A program made the translations under genes and the position numbers. Of a DNA stretch of 64,000 nt, positions 28,525-37,873 are shown piece after piece. Source of the DNA: Myxococcales bacterium. Its GTDB lineage: Bacteria > Myxococcota_A > UBA9160 > UBA4427. The notes beneath the pieces are model-generated. The model had not been told where the DNA came from. It did not search any database and worked only from the letters and a program-made list of their open reading frames with translations. Location: contig JADFNE010000014.1 of the NCBI GenBank assembly GCA_022563535.1, forward strand, positions 1 through 64,000. The letters run 5' to 3'. Position 1 is the stretch's first letter. Every line of letters begins with the position of its first letter.

Positions 28525-30003
28525 ATGGGTTTTGCGCAGCACGAGACGAACCGCAAATGTCGGCGACGGGACGCCCCCAGCGGTGTTCTCAGGAAAAAAC
28601 GACTGCTAGGCCTGTTTACGGCCACGCTCTGCGGGCTGGTCATCGCCACTCCGTATCCCCTTCACCCCGTCTATGCCCAGGAGATGGCCCAAGAGATGGC
28701 CCAATTGAGCGATCTCGCCGATCCGATTGAGCGGCTTCGGGAGACGCTGCTTCCCAACGGGCTGAAGATCTACACACTCGAAGATCACCGAACTCCGGTG
28801 GTTTCGTTCCAGGTCTGGGTACAAGTAGGTTCTGTGGACGAGACCCGGTACACCGGGCTCGCGCACTTGTTCGAGCACATGATGTTCAAGGGATCGAAGA
28901 ATCTCGGCCCGGAGCAACACGCCCAGTGGGTGCAATCTCGCGGCGGGCGGATCAACGCTTTTACAAGCCGCGATGTCACCGTGTATCACGAGGATGTGAC
29001 TTCGGAATCACTGCCCCTGGTGATCGACCTCGAAGCCGAGCGCTTTGGCAATCTGAACATTGGCGACCGTTCTCTCACCAGCGAGCGCGAAGTCGTGTTG
29101 GAAGAACGACGACTCAGGTCCGAGGACAGTCCCAGGGGTCGCGCCTCCGAGGCCCTTTCCGCGCTGCTCTGGAAGGCCCATCCGTATCGAAGGCCGGTCA
29201 TCGGCTGGCGCAGCGATATCGAGGCGGTGACGGTCGAAGCTTGTCGCGCGTTTTTCAAGTCGTACTACGCGCCAAACAACTTCATCATCGTCGTGGTCGG
29301 CGACTTCGATTCAGAAGCAACGCTCTCACATATCAAACGATCCTTTGGCGCGCTTCCCCGCGGCCCCGAAATAGTCCGCACTCCGACCGTCGAGCCCGAA
29401 CAACGGGGCGAGCGACGCGCCACCATCGAATTCGATGTAAAGGCCCCGATGGTGATTGCGGCCTGGCACGCGCCGCCCACGGGTCACGAAGACGGGCCGA
29501 GCCTCGATGTGGCGGGCCAGATTTTATCCGGCGGACGGTCGAGCCGTCTCTACCGATCCCTCGTCTACGATGCACAGCTCGCAACTCACGCCAGGGCGTA
29601 CTACATCGAATACCACCAGGCCGGGATGTTCTACGCGAGCGCGGGGGTGCGTCCGGACAGCTCGATTGACGAAGCAGAGTCACTGTTGTTTTCGGAAATC
29701 CGTCGCATGGCAGAGGAGGGGGTCGACGAGGAGGAGGTCGCCAAGGCGACGCGCCAGCTCGAGGTCGCATTGGTCGGGAGTCTGGCCACGAACCACGCAC
29801 TGGCGAACCGGATCGGAATTGAAATTACGGCATTCGGCAAAGTTCGCCCGTTGGCGAGCCGCCTGGAGGAAATTCGGCGCGTTACCCCAGCGGACGTGCA
29901 ACGCGTGCTGCGGACCTACGTGAAAGACGACCAGCGCAGCGTCGTGCGGATGATTCCTGTTCATGCAGAACAAACAGATAAAAGCGAGCGGCAAAGCCCA
30001 TGA
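28525..30003 (+). CDS. M16 zinc metallopeptidase, catalytic subunit
   Basis: The 492-aa protein carries an N-terminal signal peptide (RKKRLLGLFTATLCGLVIAT... to VYAQE) and the inverted zinc motif His114-x2-Glu117-His118 (HLFEH), with the distal Glu in the SEREVVLEERRL segment. The second half has the usual non-catalytic M16 lobe (GGRSSRLYRSLVYDAQLA). It should be a periplasmic peptidase. An EMAQEMAQ repeat lies just after the signal. The next gene overlaps it by 4 bases and encodes the inactive partner, so they likely form a heterodimer. Confidence 0.9.
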   Translation: MGFAQHETNRKCRRRDAPSGVLRKKRLLGLFTATLCGLVIATPYPLHPVYAQEMAQEMAQLSDLADPIERLRETLLPNGLKIYTLEDHRTPVVSFQVWVQVGSVDETRYTGLAHLFEHMMFKGSKNLGPEQHAQWVQSRGGRINAFTSRDVTVYHEDVTSESLPLVIDLEAERFGNLNIGDRSLTSEREVVLEERRLRSEDSPRGRASEALSALLWKAHPYRRPVIGWRSDIEAVTVEACRAFFKSYYAPNNFIIVVVGDFDSEATLSHIKRSFGALPRGPEIVRTPTVEPEQRGERRATIEFDVKAPMVIAAWHAPPTGHEDGPSLDVAGQILSGGRSSRLYRSLVYDAQLATHARAYYIEYHQAGMFYASAGVRPDSSIDEAESLLFSEIRRMAEEGVDEEEVAKATRQLEVALVGSLATNHALANRIGIEITAFGKVRPLASRLEEIRRVTPADVQRVLRTYVKDDQRSVVRMIPVHAEQTDKSERQSP

Positions 30004-31433
30004 AGATTCGATCGGTTCTCGTCGCGGGGGTGACCATTACGGGATCGCTTTGGCTGCTATCGGGTTGTGCCGGGCCACGTCCAGCGTGGGAACTCCCGAC
30101 GCCACCGGTGAGGGAAGCCCCGATCATCGCCGAGGGTTCACTGATCCGGCGGACCCTGCCCAACGGCCTGCGCATCCTGATGTTGGAAGATCACTCGCGC
30201 CCGGTCGTGTCATTTGGGCTGGCCGTGCGCAGGGGCATCGCGATCGAAGCGCCGGGGGAGGAGGGCGTGGCCGCGCTCTGCAGCGAAGTCATGCAGCGCG
30301 GCGCTGGAGATCGGAACGCCCTCGCGATGGCGCGTTCGATAGACGAATTGGGCGCGACGTTTGGCGTCGCCGCCTCCTGGGATGCGATCCACATCCGTGC
30401 ATCGGGCCTGGCGAGAGATGCCGATACGTTTTTGCAAATTGTCGCGGACGTCACACTGCGTCCGCGTTTCGATGAGATCGAAATCCAAAAAGCGCGCGAC
30501 GAACAACTGGCCGGTCTCGCGAGTGGAAGCGACAACCCGAGGACCCTCCTGTCTTGGCAACTTGCCCGAACGCTGTATCCAGAGCACCGCTACGGAGTCC
30601 CCAGTAGGGGACTGCCGGAAAGTGTGCGTGCGCTTTCAAGGGCTGACGTACGCTCCTACTACGATCGAGTCTTCCACCCAAACAACGCAGTCTTCTACGC
30701 GACCGGAGACTTCGACAGCGGGCGACTGCTCGAGCAAGTCGAACTCGCGCTGGGGGCCTGGGCACGACACGCAGTTCCAGACCCGGTGGCTGCGCCGCCC
30801 CTACGGGTTCCAACGGCGCGCAAGATCGTAGTGGTGGACCGTCCGGAACTGTCCCAGGTGCGAATCGCGGTAGCCCACGAGGGCCTGCGACGCAGCGACC
30901 CGCGGAGAATCCCCGCCTCGCTGCTGAACGACATCTTGGGAGGGAGTGGGTTTTCGTCGCGTCTCACCGTGAGCATCCGCTCAAACGCGGGACTCACCTA
31001 CAGCATTCGATCGGGCTTCGCGCTGCGCAGACGTCCCGGGCGCTTCAGCGTTACGACGTTTACCAGGGTGAATCAGGTGCGTCCGATGCTCGATCTATTG
31101 CTCGCAGAAGTGAAAGCGATCCGCAGCGATCGGCCGATCAGCGAGTACGAACTGCGCAACGCCAAGGCCTTCAGCGTGGGACAGTTCGCGCTCGGTCTCG
31201 AAACCTCGGTTGCGGTCATGGGGAGTCTGGTCAATCTCGATCTCTACGACCTGCCGGAAGATTCCCTCGACACCTATCGTGGACGCATACAACAGGTGAC
31301 TCATCCCGAGGTCAAAGCGCTGGCGCAGGAGCTACTCTACCCCGACCGCGCCGCCATCGTCGTAGTGGGTCCCGCCGAAAAGTTGCTGCCGGAACTCGAG
31401 TCTCTCGGTCCGATCGAAGTCGTGACCTGGTAG
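30000..31433 (+). CDS. M16-family lipoprotein, non-catalytic partner
   Basis: The 477-aa protein has a lipobox (WLLSGC at residue ~23) and two M16 lobes. The HxxEH site is replaced by LCSEV, so it cannot bind zinc. It keeps the arginine/tyrosine element of the substrate-positioning lobe (SRLTVSIRSNAGLTYSIRSGF). Gene pairs of one HxxEH subunit and one R/Y subunit are known to work as heterodimers in bacteria. The lipid anchor suggests the complex is held at a membrane. The ATGA overlap implies coupled translation. Confidence 0.88.
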   Translation: MKIRSVLVAGVTITGSLWLLSGCAGPRPAWELPTPPVREAPIIAEGSLIRRTLPNGLRILMLEDHSRPVVSFGLAVRRGIAIEAPGEEGVAALCSEVMQRGAGDRNALAMARSIDELGATFGVAASWDAIHIRASGLARDADTFLQIVADVTLRPRFDEIEIQKARDEQLAGLASGSDNPRTLLSWQLARTLYPEHRYGVPSRGLPESVRALSRADVRSYYDRVFHPNNAVFYATGDFDSGRLLEQVELALGAWARHAVPDPVAAPPLRVPTARKIVVVDRPELSQVRIAVAHEGLRRSDPRRIPASLLNDILGGSGFSSRLTVSIRSNAGLTYSIRSGFALRRRPGRFSVTTFTRVNQVRPMLDLLLAEVKAIRSDRPISEYELRNAKAFSVGQFALGLETSVAVMGSLVNLDLYDLPEDSLDTYRGRIQQVTHPEVKALAQELLYPDRAAIVVVGPAEKLLPELESLGPIEVVTW

Positions 31434-31457
31434 TCCGAGTTCGAGGACGCGTCCCGG

Positions 31458-32435
31458 CTAACGCGGTGAGTAGCGCGCGGAAGTAGCCCGCAGCTCGGCG
31501 ATCACGTCGTCGCGCAGAGACGCAGGTTCAAAGACCTCAGCGCCGGCACCAAAAGACATCACCCAATTGCGAAGTTCTGCGCTGCCCCCAACCTCCATCG
31601 TCAACTCGACCCCCCCATCTTCGAGCTCCGCAATCTTCTGACTCGGGTGCCAGTTGTGCTCCGTGACATGGGTTCGCCAGCTGGCATCGAAGCGAATTCG
31701 CACGCTGACTGGCGTCTCGGAAATCACGCCGAACGCGCTGGAGATGAACGCCTCGAAATCGAATGCTTCGTCGACCTCGAATGGTTTCGAGAGCGACGAA
31801 ATCGCAAGGATCCGATCGACCGCAAAGGTGCGGATCTCCCCCGACCGGTGGTCGTGACCCACTACGTAGAGTCCCCCGCTGCGATACCAGACTCGATAGG
31901 GATCGAGTTCGCGGGTGTTCTTCTGCCCGCTGCGCGCTGTGCGATATTCGATCTCGACGGTCGTCTGGCTGAGCACGCTTTCGTTGAGCTGTCGAATCGT
32001 CTCGGACAATTGCTCGTAGCGTTTGTGTGGGCCGGGGAGGACGCGAAAGGAATCGGTGAGCCGGTTCAAGTAGGCGCCGAGTTCGGGACCGAGCCCGGCG
32101 CGAACCTTGCTGAGTGCCGAGCGGATCGAATCGTGGAATACCGTGCCCTCGAGCACCCGCAGTAGATCTTCGCTGAATGCCAGTGCGAGGAGTTCATCGG
32201 GTGTAAAGGGAACGTCGCCCAGGCGGAACGAGTCCATGAAACGGTAGAAGACGCGGTTGTCCCGCTTTTCGCTCACGACGGGGAAGCCGGCGTACATCAG
32301 CGCGTCGAGGTCGCGATACACAGTGCGGCGGACGCAGTCGAGGTCGTCGGCCAATTCGTCGAGTCCAACGCCTGTGCGGGTCTTGGCCAGGCGCTGAATG
32401 AGTTGCCACTGTCGCGCGAGCTGATCTCCCCGCAT
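31458..32435 (-). CDS. WYL-domain transcriptional regulator
   Basis: The 325-aa protein has an N-terminal HTH (LAKTRTGVGLDELADDLDCVRRTVYRDLDALMYAGFPVVSE), a central WYL domain (ELDPYRVWYRSGGLYVVGHDHRSGEIRTFAVDRI) and the WCX C-terminus. WYL regulators of the YafY/PafBC type often respond to DNA damage or nucleic-acid ligands. An AAGGAGG lies 8 bases before the ATG. It is the third gene after efp and the patatin gene on the minus strand, 58 bp behind the latter. Confidence 0.9.
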   Translation of the reverse strand: MRGDQLARQWQLIQRLAKTRTGVGLDELADDLDCVRRTVYRDLDALMYAGFPVVSEKRDNRVFYRFMDSFRLGDVPFTPDELLALAFSEDLLRVLEGTVFHDSIRSALSKVRAGLGPELGAYLNRLTDSFRVLPGPHKRYEQLSETIRQLNESVLSQTTVEIEYRTARSGQKNTRELDPYRVWYRSGGLYVVGHDHRSGEIRTFAVDRILAISSLSKPFEVDEAFDFEAFISSAFGVISETPVSVRIRFDASWRTHVTEHNWHPSQKIAELEDGGVELTMEVGGSAELRNWVMSFGAGAEVFEPASLRDDVIAELRATSARYSPR

Positions 32436-32493
32436 GCTTGCCCCCTCCTTGCTCCCGCCTGGTCGCTGGAGCTTAACCGAGGGTGAAGCTGCG

Positions 32494-33756
32494 CTACATC
32501 GGGTCGTCCGAAAAGAATCTGGCGAGTTCGTCCTCGTGCTCCCGGGCGTCGCGGTGGCCGAGTTCGATCAGGGGTCGCGCGTAGGCCTTGTCGAACAGCA
32601 AATACGAAAGTAAATCCGACTCTCTCGCCTCGGCACCCGTTCCAAGCATGCGCATCAAGACCCGCAAAAATGGTGAGAGTGAGAACTCGTTTCGGGAATC
32701 GGTCAGGAGTTGGCCTGCCATGATCCCGAGGTCTTGGGAGGGGCGAATCACCAGATCGTGAATCTTCTGCAGCGGACGCCCGTCGCCGGTTGCGACCGAA
32801 GTTGCATTGACCTTCTCGAGAAAATCCTCGCCGAAGGTCATTTCTCCATTTTTGATGAAGCGGTTGATCAGATGAAGTCGCGCGAGGTCGGAGTCGACCG
32901 GGCTCAGCATCAGCGCGTTCAACACCTTGCCCGCGAGGAACAAGGGATTGCCAAAGCCTTCGGTGCGCTGCTGGGCGAGTTCTTCGGACTCGGTCGCGGC
33001 GACGTTGCGCCCGGTTCCGATGACCAGCACGCGATTGGCTCCGAGTCGTACCGCGGGGGCCAGTGGCGTATTGAGCCGGAGTCCACCGTCGGCGTAGTAA
33101 CGCGATCCAAGCCGCACGGCGGGGAACAGCATGGGAATTGCCGCCGAGGCGAGGGTGTGCATCGGGGACAGGCGAATGGGTTGCATGCGGATGCTGCCCT
33201 GGCTCGCCCAATGGGGCAGGCTGCGTTCCTTCTGTTCGACGAAGACCACCGCATGCCCCGTCGCAATCTGGGTGGTGGTGACGCAGACCGCTTCGAGCAG
33301 CCCGGCGCGCAGGTTGCGGCGAATGCCGCGCCAGGGAATCGATTCGAGGACGAGGCGTTCGAGTGGACGCGTGTCGAGCAGCCCGTACAGACGATCCGGA
33401 CGCTGTCCTTCTCGCAGTTGCCGAGCGACCCGTCGCACGCCGAGCAGTCGACCGGGAATCTGAAGCATGTCTCGAGTCGTGAAGCGAAATATCTCGTCGA
33501 CCCGCATCCGATCCCAGATCTGCTTCAGCAAATCGCCGCGTCCGCTCTCGCGGTCTGCCGTCGCCGCCAGGAAGGCGGCGTGAATGGCGCCGACCGAAGT
33601 CCCGCACACCACGTCAAAATCGATCGGCTTCCCGAGGCGATTGGGCAATTCCTCGAACAGGTAGTTGAGCACGCCGGCTTCGTAGGCGCCCCGGGCGCCG
33701 CCGCCCGCCAAAATGATTGCGCGCTTGACCTTCGGCGGTTGAGCCTGAGCAGCCAA
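32494..33756 (-). CDS. Patatin-like phospholipase
   Basis: The 420-aa protein begins AIILAGGGARGAYEAGVLNYL, the oxyanion-hole Gly-rich loop, followed by the nucleophile motif GTSVGAIHA (Gly-x-Ser-x-Gly) and the catalytic Asp in YYADGGLRLNTPL. It probably hydrolyses acyl lipids. There is no signal peptide. The apparent start is a TTG only 8 bp after efp, with weak ribosome-site sequence, so coupling to efp is likely. The C-terminal 150 residues have no clear domain. Confidence 0.85.
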   Translation of the reverse strand: MAAQAQPPKVKRAIILAGGGARGAYEAGVLNYLFEELPNRLGKPIDFDVVCGTSVGAIHAAFLAATADRESGRGDLLKQIWDRMRVDEIFRFTTRDMLQIPGRLLGVRRVARQLREGQRPDRLYGLLDTRPLERLVLESIPWRGIRRNLRAGLLEAVCVTTTQIATGHAVVFVEQKERSLPHWASQGSIRMQPIRLSPMHTLASAAIPMLFPAVRLGSRYYADGGLRLNTPLAPAVRLGANRVLVIGTGRNVAATESEELAQQRTEGFGNPLFLAGKVLNALMLSPVDSDLARLHLINRFIKNGEMTFGEDFLEKVNATSVATGDGRPLQKIHDLVIRPSQDLGIMAGQLLTDSRNEFSLSPFLRVLMRMLGTGAEARESDLLSYLLFDKAYARPLIELGHRDAREHEDELARFFSDDPM

Positions 33757-33764
33757 GTCGAGGT

Positions 33765-34328
33765 CTAATTCACTCGCTCGACGTACGCTCCCGTGCGGGT
33801 ATCGACCCGGACCTTCTCTCCTTCCTTGAGAAAGAGTGGGACCTGGATCACCGCGCCGGTTTCGAGCGTAGCGGGCTTGGTGGCCCCGGAGCTGGTGTCG
33901 CCTTTCAAGCCCGGGTCCGATTGAGCAATGGTGATTTCGACGAAGGAAGGCAATTCAATGTTGACCGGATTTCCCTTCCAAAAGAGCACATCGACTTCGG
34001 CGTTTTCGAGCAAGAACTTTGCGTTGTTGCCGATCACTTCGTCCGAGATCGGGATCTGGTCGTAGTCCTTGGTGTCCATGAAGATGCAGCTTTCGCCGTC
34101 TTTGTAGAGGTACTGCATGGTCTTCTCTTCGATATCTGCTTCGTTCACCTTCTCGCCGGCACGAAACGTCTTGTCGACGGTCTTGCCGTTGAGCAGGTTC
34201 TTGATCTTGGTGCGCACGAAAGCGCCGCCCTTGCCGGGCTTTACGTGTTGAAAATAGATGATGACATAGGGCGAGCCATTGATGTCGATCTTGAGTCCGT
34301 TCTTGAAGTCAGAGGTGCCTAGTGCCAT
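33765..34328 (-). CDS. efp: Elongation factor P
   Basis: The 187-aa protein has the three-domain EF-P fold. The modifiable residue is Lys33 in HVKPGKGGAFVRTK, and the C-terminal signature is GAVIQVPLFLKEGEKVRVDTRTGAYVERV. EF-P relieves stalling at polyproline stretches. The lysine-type loop suggests modification by an EpmA-like or other lysine route rather than arginine rhamnosylation; no epm gene is in the window. Patatin follows after 8 bp. Confidence 0.95.
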   Translation of the reverse strand: MALGTSDFKNGLKIDINGSPYVIIYFQHVKPGKGGAFVRTKIKNLLNGKTVDKTFRAGEKVNEADIEEKTMQYLYKDGESCIFMDTKDYDQIPISDEVIGNNAKFLLENAEVDVLFWKGNPVNIELPSFVEITIAQSDPGLKGDTSSGATKPATLETGAVIQVPLFLKEGEKVRVDTRTGAYVERVN

Positions 34329-34525
34329 TTTCCGCTCGTCTTCACTTTTCGTGTAAGGGGTGATTTTGGGCCGTGCATCGTCGATCTATCCCTATCGCAA
34401 TTCCCCGCGCGATTCTTGATCTCGCAGCGTATGGGAAAGGGCGCGCAGCATAGCTGAGAGCGGTTGGGAACGCATTTCTCAGCCAAATCAGCGTGATGTG
34501 CAAGAGACGTGTAACCGATGGCCCG

Positions 34526-35569
34526 CTAGATGGGGGCGCTCTCCAACTGGAAGCGGCCGTCGACCATTGGGCCCGGGGCGATCCGGTAGCCCGGCTCGAA
34601 GCCCAGTTCCAGTCGCGCGCGTTCGGTGTCGAGGGTGAATCCGTAGTTGAGGTGGGGTGTGGTCGCACTCGTGGCGCTGGCTCTCCCGCCCATGAAGCTT
34701 GAAAGGCGTGACGCCAACGGGATCAATCCGCTGGGGATCGGCACGCTGGGTTCTCCCGTCCACTTGGCAAAGACGCTCAGGGGGACGGTTTCGAACCCCG
34801 CAATGTTGAACACACCTCGGGCCGTGCCGTGCAGCGCGAGTTGTATGGCGCGGACGACATCCTTTTCCGACACCAGGGCGCAGATCGGGTCGAACCCCAT
34901 GGATCGAATGCGGGACTTCAGCGTCGCCGCCAGGATCGGGTTGAAGTAGACCTCGCTGCCTGTGCCCACCACCGATGGCAACCGGAGCAGCACGACTCGC
35001 AGTCCGGGGTTCTGGAACTCACCCTGGAAAATCATGTCGGCATTGACCCAACAGCGAATCTCCGGCGGTGTGTCCGGTGCCAGATCCAACTCACTCGACT
35101 CAGTGAACAGGTTGGCGTTCCCAGGCGACAGGCGATACACCAGCGCACTGCCCAGACAGATCAAGTTGTTGAGATCGCGCAATTCGAGTGCATGCTTCAG
35201 CACGAGTCGAGCTTCGGCGGTCTGCGAAGTCAGGCCGCCGGCCAGGGGCGGAACACTCGTGGTCGGCCATCCGTGGGCGGGGACATAGATCAGCGAATCG
35301 ATGCGCGCTTCCTTGACCAGAGATGAATTGAAATAGGTCGCCATGCTGCGATGTCGCGCGAGATCGATTCGCGAATACGTGAGCCGGCGCTCGTCGGAAC
35401 TCAGAAACCGGTCAAAGACGCTCGGGGGCGGGCCGGGGCCGAGTGCCACGATGCGCTCGACGCTCGGGTCGTGATACAAGCTCTTGACCAGGCGCCGACC
35501 GATCGGCGAATCCGCGTGGGTAACGGCAATGCGACACCCATACGCCGCTTCGGTTCGAATCGAACTCAT
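34526..35569 (-). CDS. NAD-dependent epimerase/dehydratase-like protein
   Basis: The 347-aa extended-SDR protein starts RIAVTHADSPIGRRLVKSLY, where the usual GxxGxxG is reduced to T-H-A-D-S-P-I-G, and has VALGPGPPP, LIYVPAHGW, LICLGSALVYR, PSVVGTG and AIQLALHGTARGVFNIAG. No canonical Tyr-x3-Lys pair is obvious, so enzymatic activity is uncertain. It overlaps the upstream acyltransferase gene by 4 bases. Epimerase-acyltransferase neighbours of this kind also occur in actinobacteria (Rv0501/Rv0502 arrangement, from memory). Confidence 0.75.
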   Translation of the reverse strand: MSSIRTEAAYGCRIAVTHADSPIGRRLVKSLYHDPSVERIVALGPGPPPSVFDRFLSSDERRLTYSRIDLARHRSMATYFNSSLVKEARIDSLIYVPAHGWPTTSVPPLAGGLTSQTAEARLVLKHALELRDLNNLICLGSALVYRLSPGNANLFTESSELDLAPDTPPEIRCWVNADMIFQGEFQNPGLRVVLLRLPSVVGTGSEVYFNPILAATLKSRIRSMGFDPICALVSEKDVVRAIQLALHGTARGVFNIAGFETVPLSVFAKWTGEPSVPIPSGLIPLASRLSSFMGGRASATSATTPHLNYGFTLDTERARLELGFEPGYRIAPGPMVDGRFQLESAPI

Positions 35570-36699
35570 CGGTGCTGATCGACCAGCCGCTGCACGGCGC
35601 GTCGGACTTGCCGTGACAAGAAGCGGAGAAGCTCCGGGTCACGAGCGTCTTCGGCGCTATAGCGCTCGTAGAATCGCAGGGGTTCGCCGTATACGATTTC
35701 GTAGGAAACCGGATAGGGGAGCAGACCTAGCGGACCCAACCACGGGAAGGTCGGAGTGATGGGCAACATGGGCATGCCGAATCGTTTGGCAAATTTGCTG
35801 AGGTCGAAGAGTACGGGCATCTGGTCGTCGCTTCCCACGACTGCAGTCGGGACGATCGGAGCGCCGGCGGCGAGGGATTGTTCGATGAAGCCCACGCGGA
35901 AGTCCTGCAAGCGGTAACGCTCGCTGAAGGGTTTGAGGGCGCCGTTCATGCCTTCCGGGAGCACCATCACGGCCTGACCGCTCGCGAGCAGGTCGGCGAA
36001 ATTCTCACGGCTTCCCGTCACCTGTCCGGCCCGAGCGTAGAAGATGTTGACCCACGGCAATGTCCCCGCCCAGCGATCGACCACCGTGCGCGCCAGGCGC
36101 GGCGGATCGCACTTGAGCAAGAGGTCGGTCACCACCATCGCTGCGTCGAAGGGAAGCACCCCCGCGTGGTTTCCGGCGAGAATCACGGGCCCACGCTTCG
36201 GAATGTTCTCGTGTCCGCAGCTGCGCACGCGAAAGTAGATCCGGTAGAGCGCCGTGAAGATCGGAAGCGTGTTCCGCACGACATCGGCGGAAAGACCAAA
36301 CCGATCGTAAGCGGCGTCTCCACCGGCCAGGTGGGCAATCGAGGCGATCCGGCGCCGTTCCTCGTCGCTCAGCAGCCGATCGACCCAACTCGTTCGATCG
36401 GGAAGCTCGACCTCAGAAAGTTCGGGCACCTCGATCCACTCGCGTTCCTTGACTTGCGTTCGGTTGCGGACCGCAATCGCGGGGCGCCGGGGCGAATCGA
36501 TTCGAGGCCTGCGCGCCGCTGGCATGGCGTCGGTCTGACGCAAGAGCAGCATGCCTTCGAGGAAGGGGTCTGGCTCATCTTTGTCGACGGCAAACGGATC
36601 AGAGCCGAGTGCGGGCTTGGGCCGGCGCAGCGCCCGGGGCGCTATGCGGGATTGAGAGTTGGACGAGTGGAGAATGGCAGTGTCGGTTGCATGAGTCAT
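35566..36699 (-). CDS. PlsC-type lysophospholipid acyltransferase
   Basis: The 377-aa protein has the acyltransferase motif I NHAGVLPFD (His-x5-Asp type NHxxxxD variant), GPVILAGNHAG, motif III VLPEGMNGALKPFSERYRLQDF and motif IV APIVPTAVVGSDDQ. It carries a ~115-residue N-terminal extension without known domain. It is expected to acylate a lysophospholipid or related acceptor at the inner membrane. An AAAGGAG lies 8 bases before the ATG. It sits between a ParA-like ATPase (46 bp upstream) and an epimerase-like gene (4-base overlap). Confidence 0.82.
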   Translation of the reverse strand: MTHATDTAILHSSNSQSRIAPRALRRPKPALGSDPFAVDKDEPDPFLEGMLLLRQTDAMPAARRPRIDSPRRPAIAVRNRTQVKEREWIEVPELSEVELPDRTSWVDRLLSDEERRRIASIAHLAGGDAAYDRFGLSADVVRNTLPIFTALYRIYFRVRSCGHENIPKRGPVILAGNHAGVLPFDAAMVVTDLLLKCDPPRLARTVVDRWAGTLPWVNIFYARAGQVTGSRENFADLLASGQAVMVLPEGMNGALKPFSERYRLQDFRVGFIEQSLAAGAPIVPTAVVGSDDQMPVLFDLSKFAKRFGMPMLPITPTFPWLGPLGLLPYPVSYEIVYGEPLRFYERYSAEDARDPELLRFLSRQVRRAVQRLVDQHR

Positions 36700-36745
36700 G
36701 AGGGGGGCTCCTTTCGTCTGGCCAATTGGCCGTCCAACTGTTTTT

Positions 36746-37624
36746 TTAACTCGTGGGTTGTTGCCTCGCTTCGAGTTCCTCGGCGATGGACGCCATTACC
36801 TCTGCGCCTCGATCCTTGGGCGCGAATTCGATGATCGACAAGCCGCGAGACTGGGCCTCGTCAATTTTCACGTTGTAGCCGACAATGGCCAAAGAGAGTT
36901 CTTTCGGGAAGCGCTGTTCGAGCTTGTTGAGGATTTCGTGAGCGAGTCGAGTGCGGCGATAGAACATCGGGACCACCATCACGAGTTGAAGTCCGGGTTT
37001 GTCGTAGCGACTGCGCACCATTTCCAGGGTGCGCATCATTTCGGCGCATCCATCGAGGGCGAGAAAGGTGAGGGGGACTGGAACCACCACCTCGTCGACG
37101 GCCCGCAGGATGTTCAACGTGAGGGGCCCAAAGGACGGGGGTGCATCGAACAGGATGAAGTCGTAGTCCGAGGTGTTGGGGGCTGCGTCGAGGGTCTGGG
37201 CCAGGCGGTTCGTTGCATCCTCGTCGGTCAGCAGCCCCCCAGTCCAATTTGGAAAAAGCGCCAAGGACTTGTTCGCGACGATTACATCGAGGTTCGCAAT
37301 TCGTGTAGACATTGCCGGGAGTGCCCTCGGAAGCGCGTCTCGATCCCCTCGTCGCTCCGAAGCCTTGACGGTTTCGCCCAGGATGCTGTCTACCAAAAGT
37401 TCGATCGCGCTGTGCCGGGGGCGACGCACTTCCAAACCCAGAACCTTGCCGAGTTGCCCCTGCGGGTCCATGTCGATTGCGAGAGTCCGCCGGCCGCGCC
37501 GAAGCGCCAAGTGAGCGGCGACGTTCGCGACAAGAGTCGTCTTGCCGCTGCCTCCTTTTTCATTGATGAAGGCAATTCGACGTGGAATGGGGACCCCCCA
37601 ATCTGACACATCCGGCGAATCCAA
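36746..37624 (-). CDS. ParA/MinD-superfamily ATPase
   Basis: The 292-aa protein has a deviant Walker A K23-GGSG-K28-TT (INEKGGSGKTT), the Walker A' DMDPQGQLGK, Walker B FILFDAPPSF and the ParA LTFLALDGCAEMM region. ParA-type ATPases position chromosomes, plasmids, chemoreceptor arrays or other cargo. No parB or parS is adjacent, so this is an orphan. Its operon partners are a PlsC-like enzyme and an epimerase-like protein, which suggests membrane-linked cargo or simple co-regulation. A palindrome lies at -57 to -74 from its start. Confidence 0.87.
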   Translation of the reverse strand: MDSPDVSDWGVPIPRRIAFINEKGGSGKTTLVANVAAHLALRRGRRTLAIDMDPQGQLGKVLGLEVRRPRHSAIELLVDSILGETVKASERRGDRDALPRALPAMSTRIANLDVIVANKSLALFPNWTGGLLTDEDATNRLAQTLDAAPNTSDYDFILFDAPPSFGPLTLNILRAVDEVVVPVPLTFLALDGCAEMMRTLEMVRSRYDKPGLQLVMVVPMFYRRTRLAHEILNKLEQRFPKELSLAIVGYNVKIDEAQSRGLSIIEFAPKDRGAEVMASIAEELEARQQPTS

Positions 37625-37670
37625 TTAGGTTACTTGAACTAGTAGCCCGCCGTTTTATTCGCCCAGTACT

Positions 37671-37699
37671 TTCGTAGACGTGACAATGATGATTGTCAA
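37671..37699 (-). promoter_or_regulatory. Likely parA promoter with overlapping palindrome
   Basis: On the minus strand a perfect TTGACA (37699-37694) is followed 17 bases later by TACGAA (37676-37671), a weak -10. The perfect palindrome TGACAAT-GATG-ATTGTCA (37681-37698) overlaps the -35 element, as an operator would. Confidence 0.45.
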
Positions 37700-37800
37700 C
37701 AACGATTTGAAGCACGGGGCTTTTCCAGGGCACAACTCAAGAGAATTCCGGGTGTGCCATCCATTGCCCACTGCTCTCCCCACACGCGATCGGAGAACGG

Positions 37801-37845
37801 AAATCGAAAAGGGAAAGGGCCCGCAAACATCTGGTTTGCGAGCCC
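37801..37845 (-). terminator. Rho-independent terminator of etfBA
   Basis: On the minus strand GGGCTCGCAAAC pairs with GTTTGCGGGCCC (plus-strand 37817-37845, one mismatch) and is followed by a T-rich tract TTTCCCTTTTCGATTT. It begins 28 bp after the etfA stop. Confidence 0.85.
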
Positions 37846-37873
37846 TGAACTCACGATCGCGTGATCGGAATCG

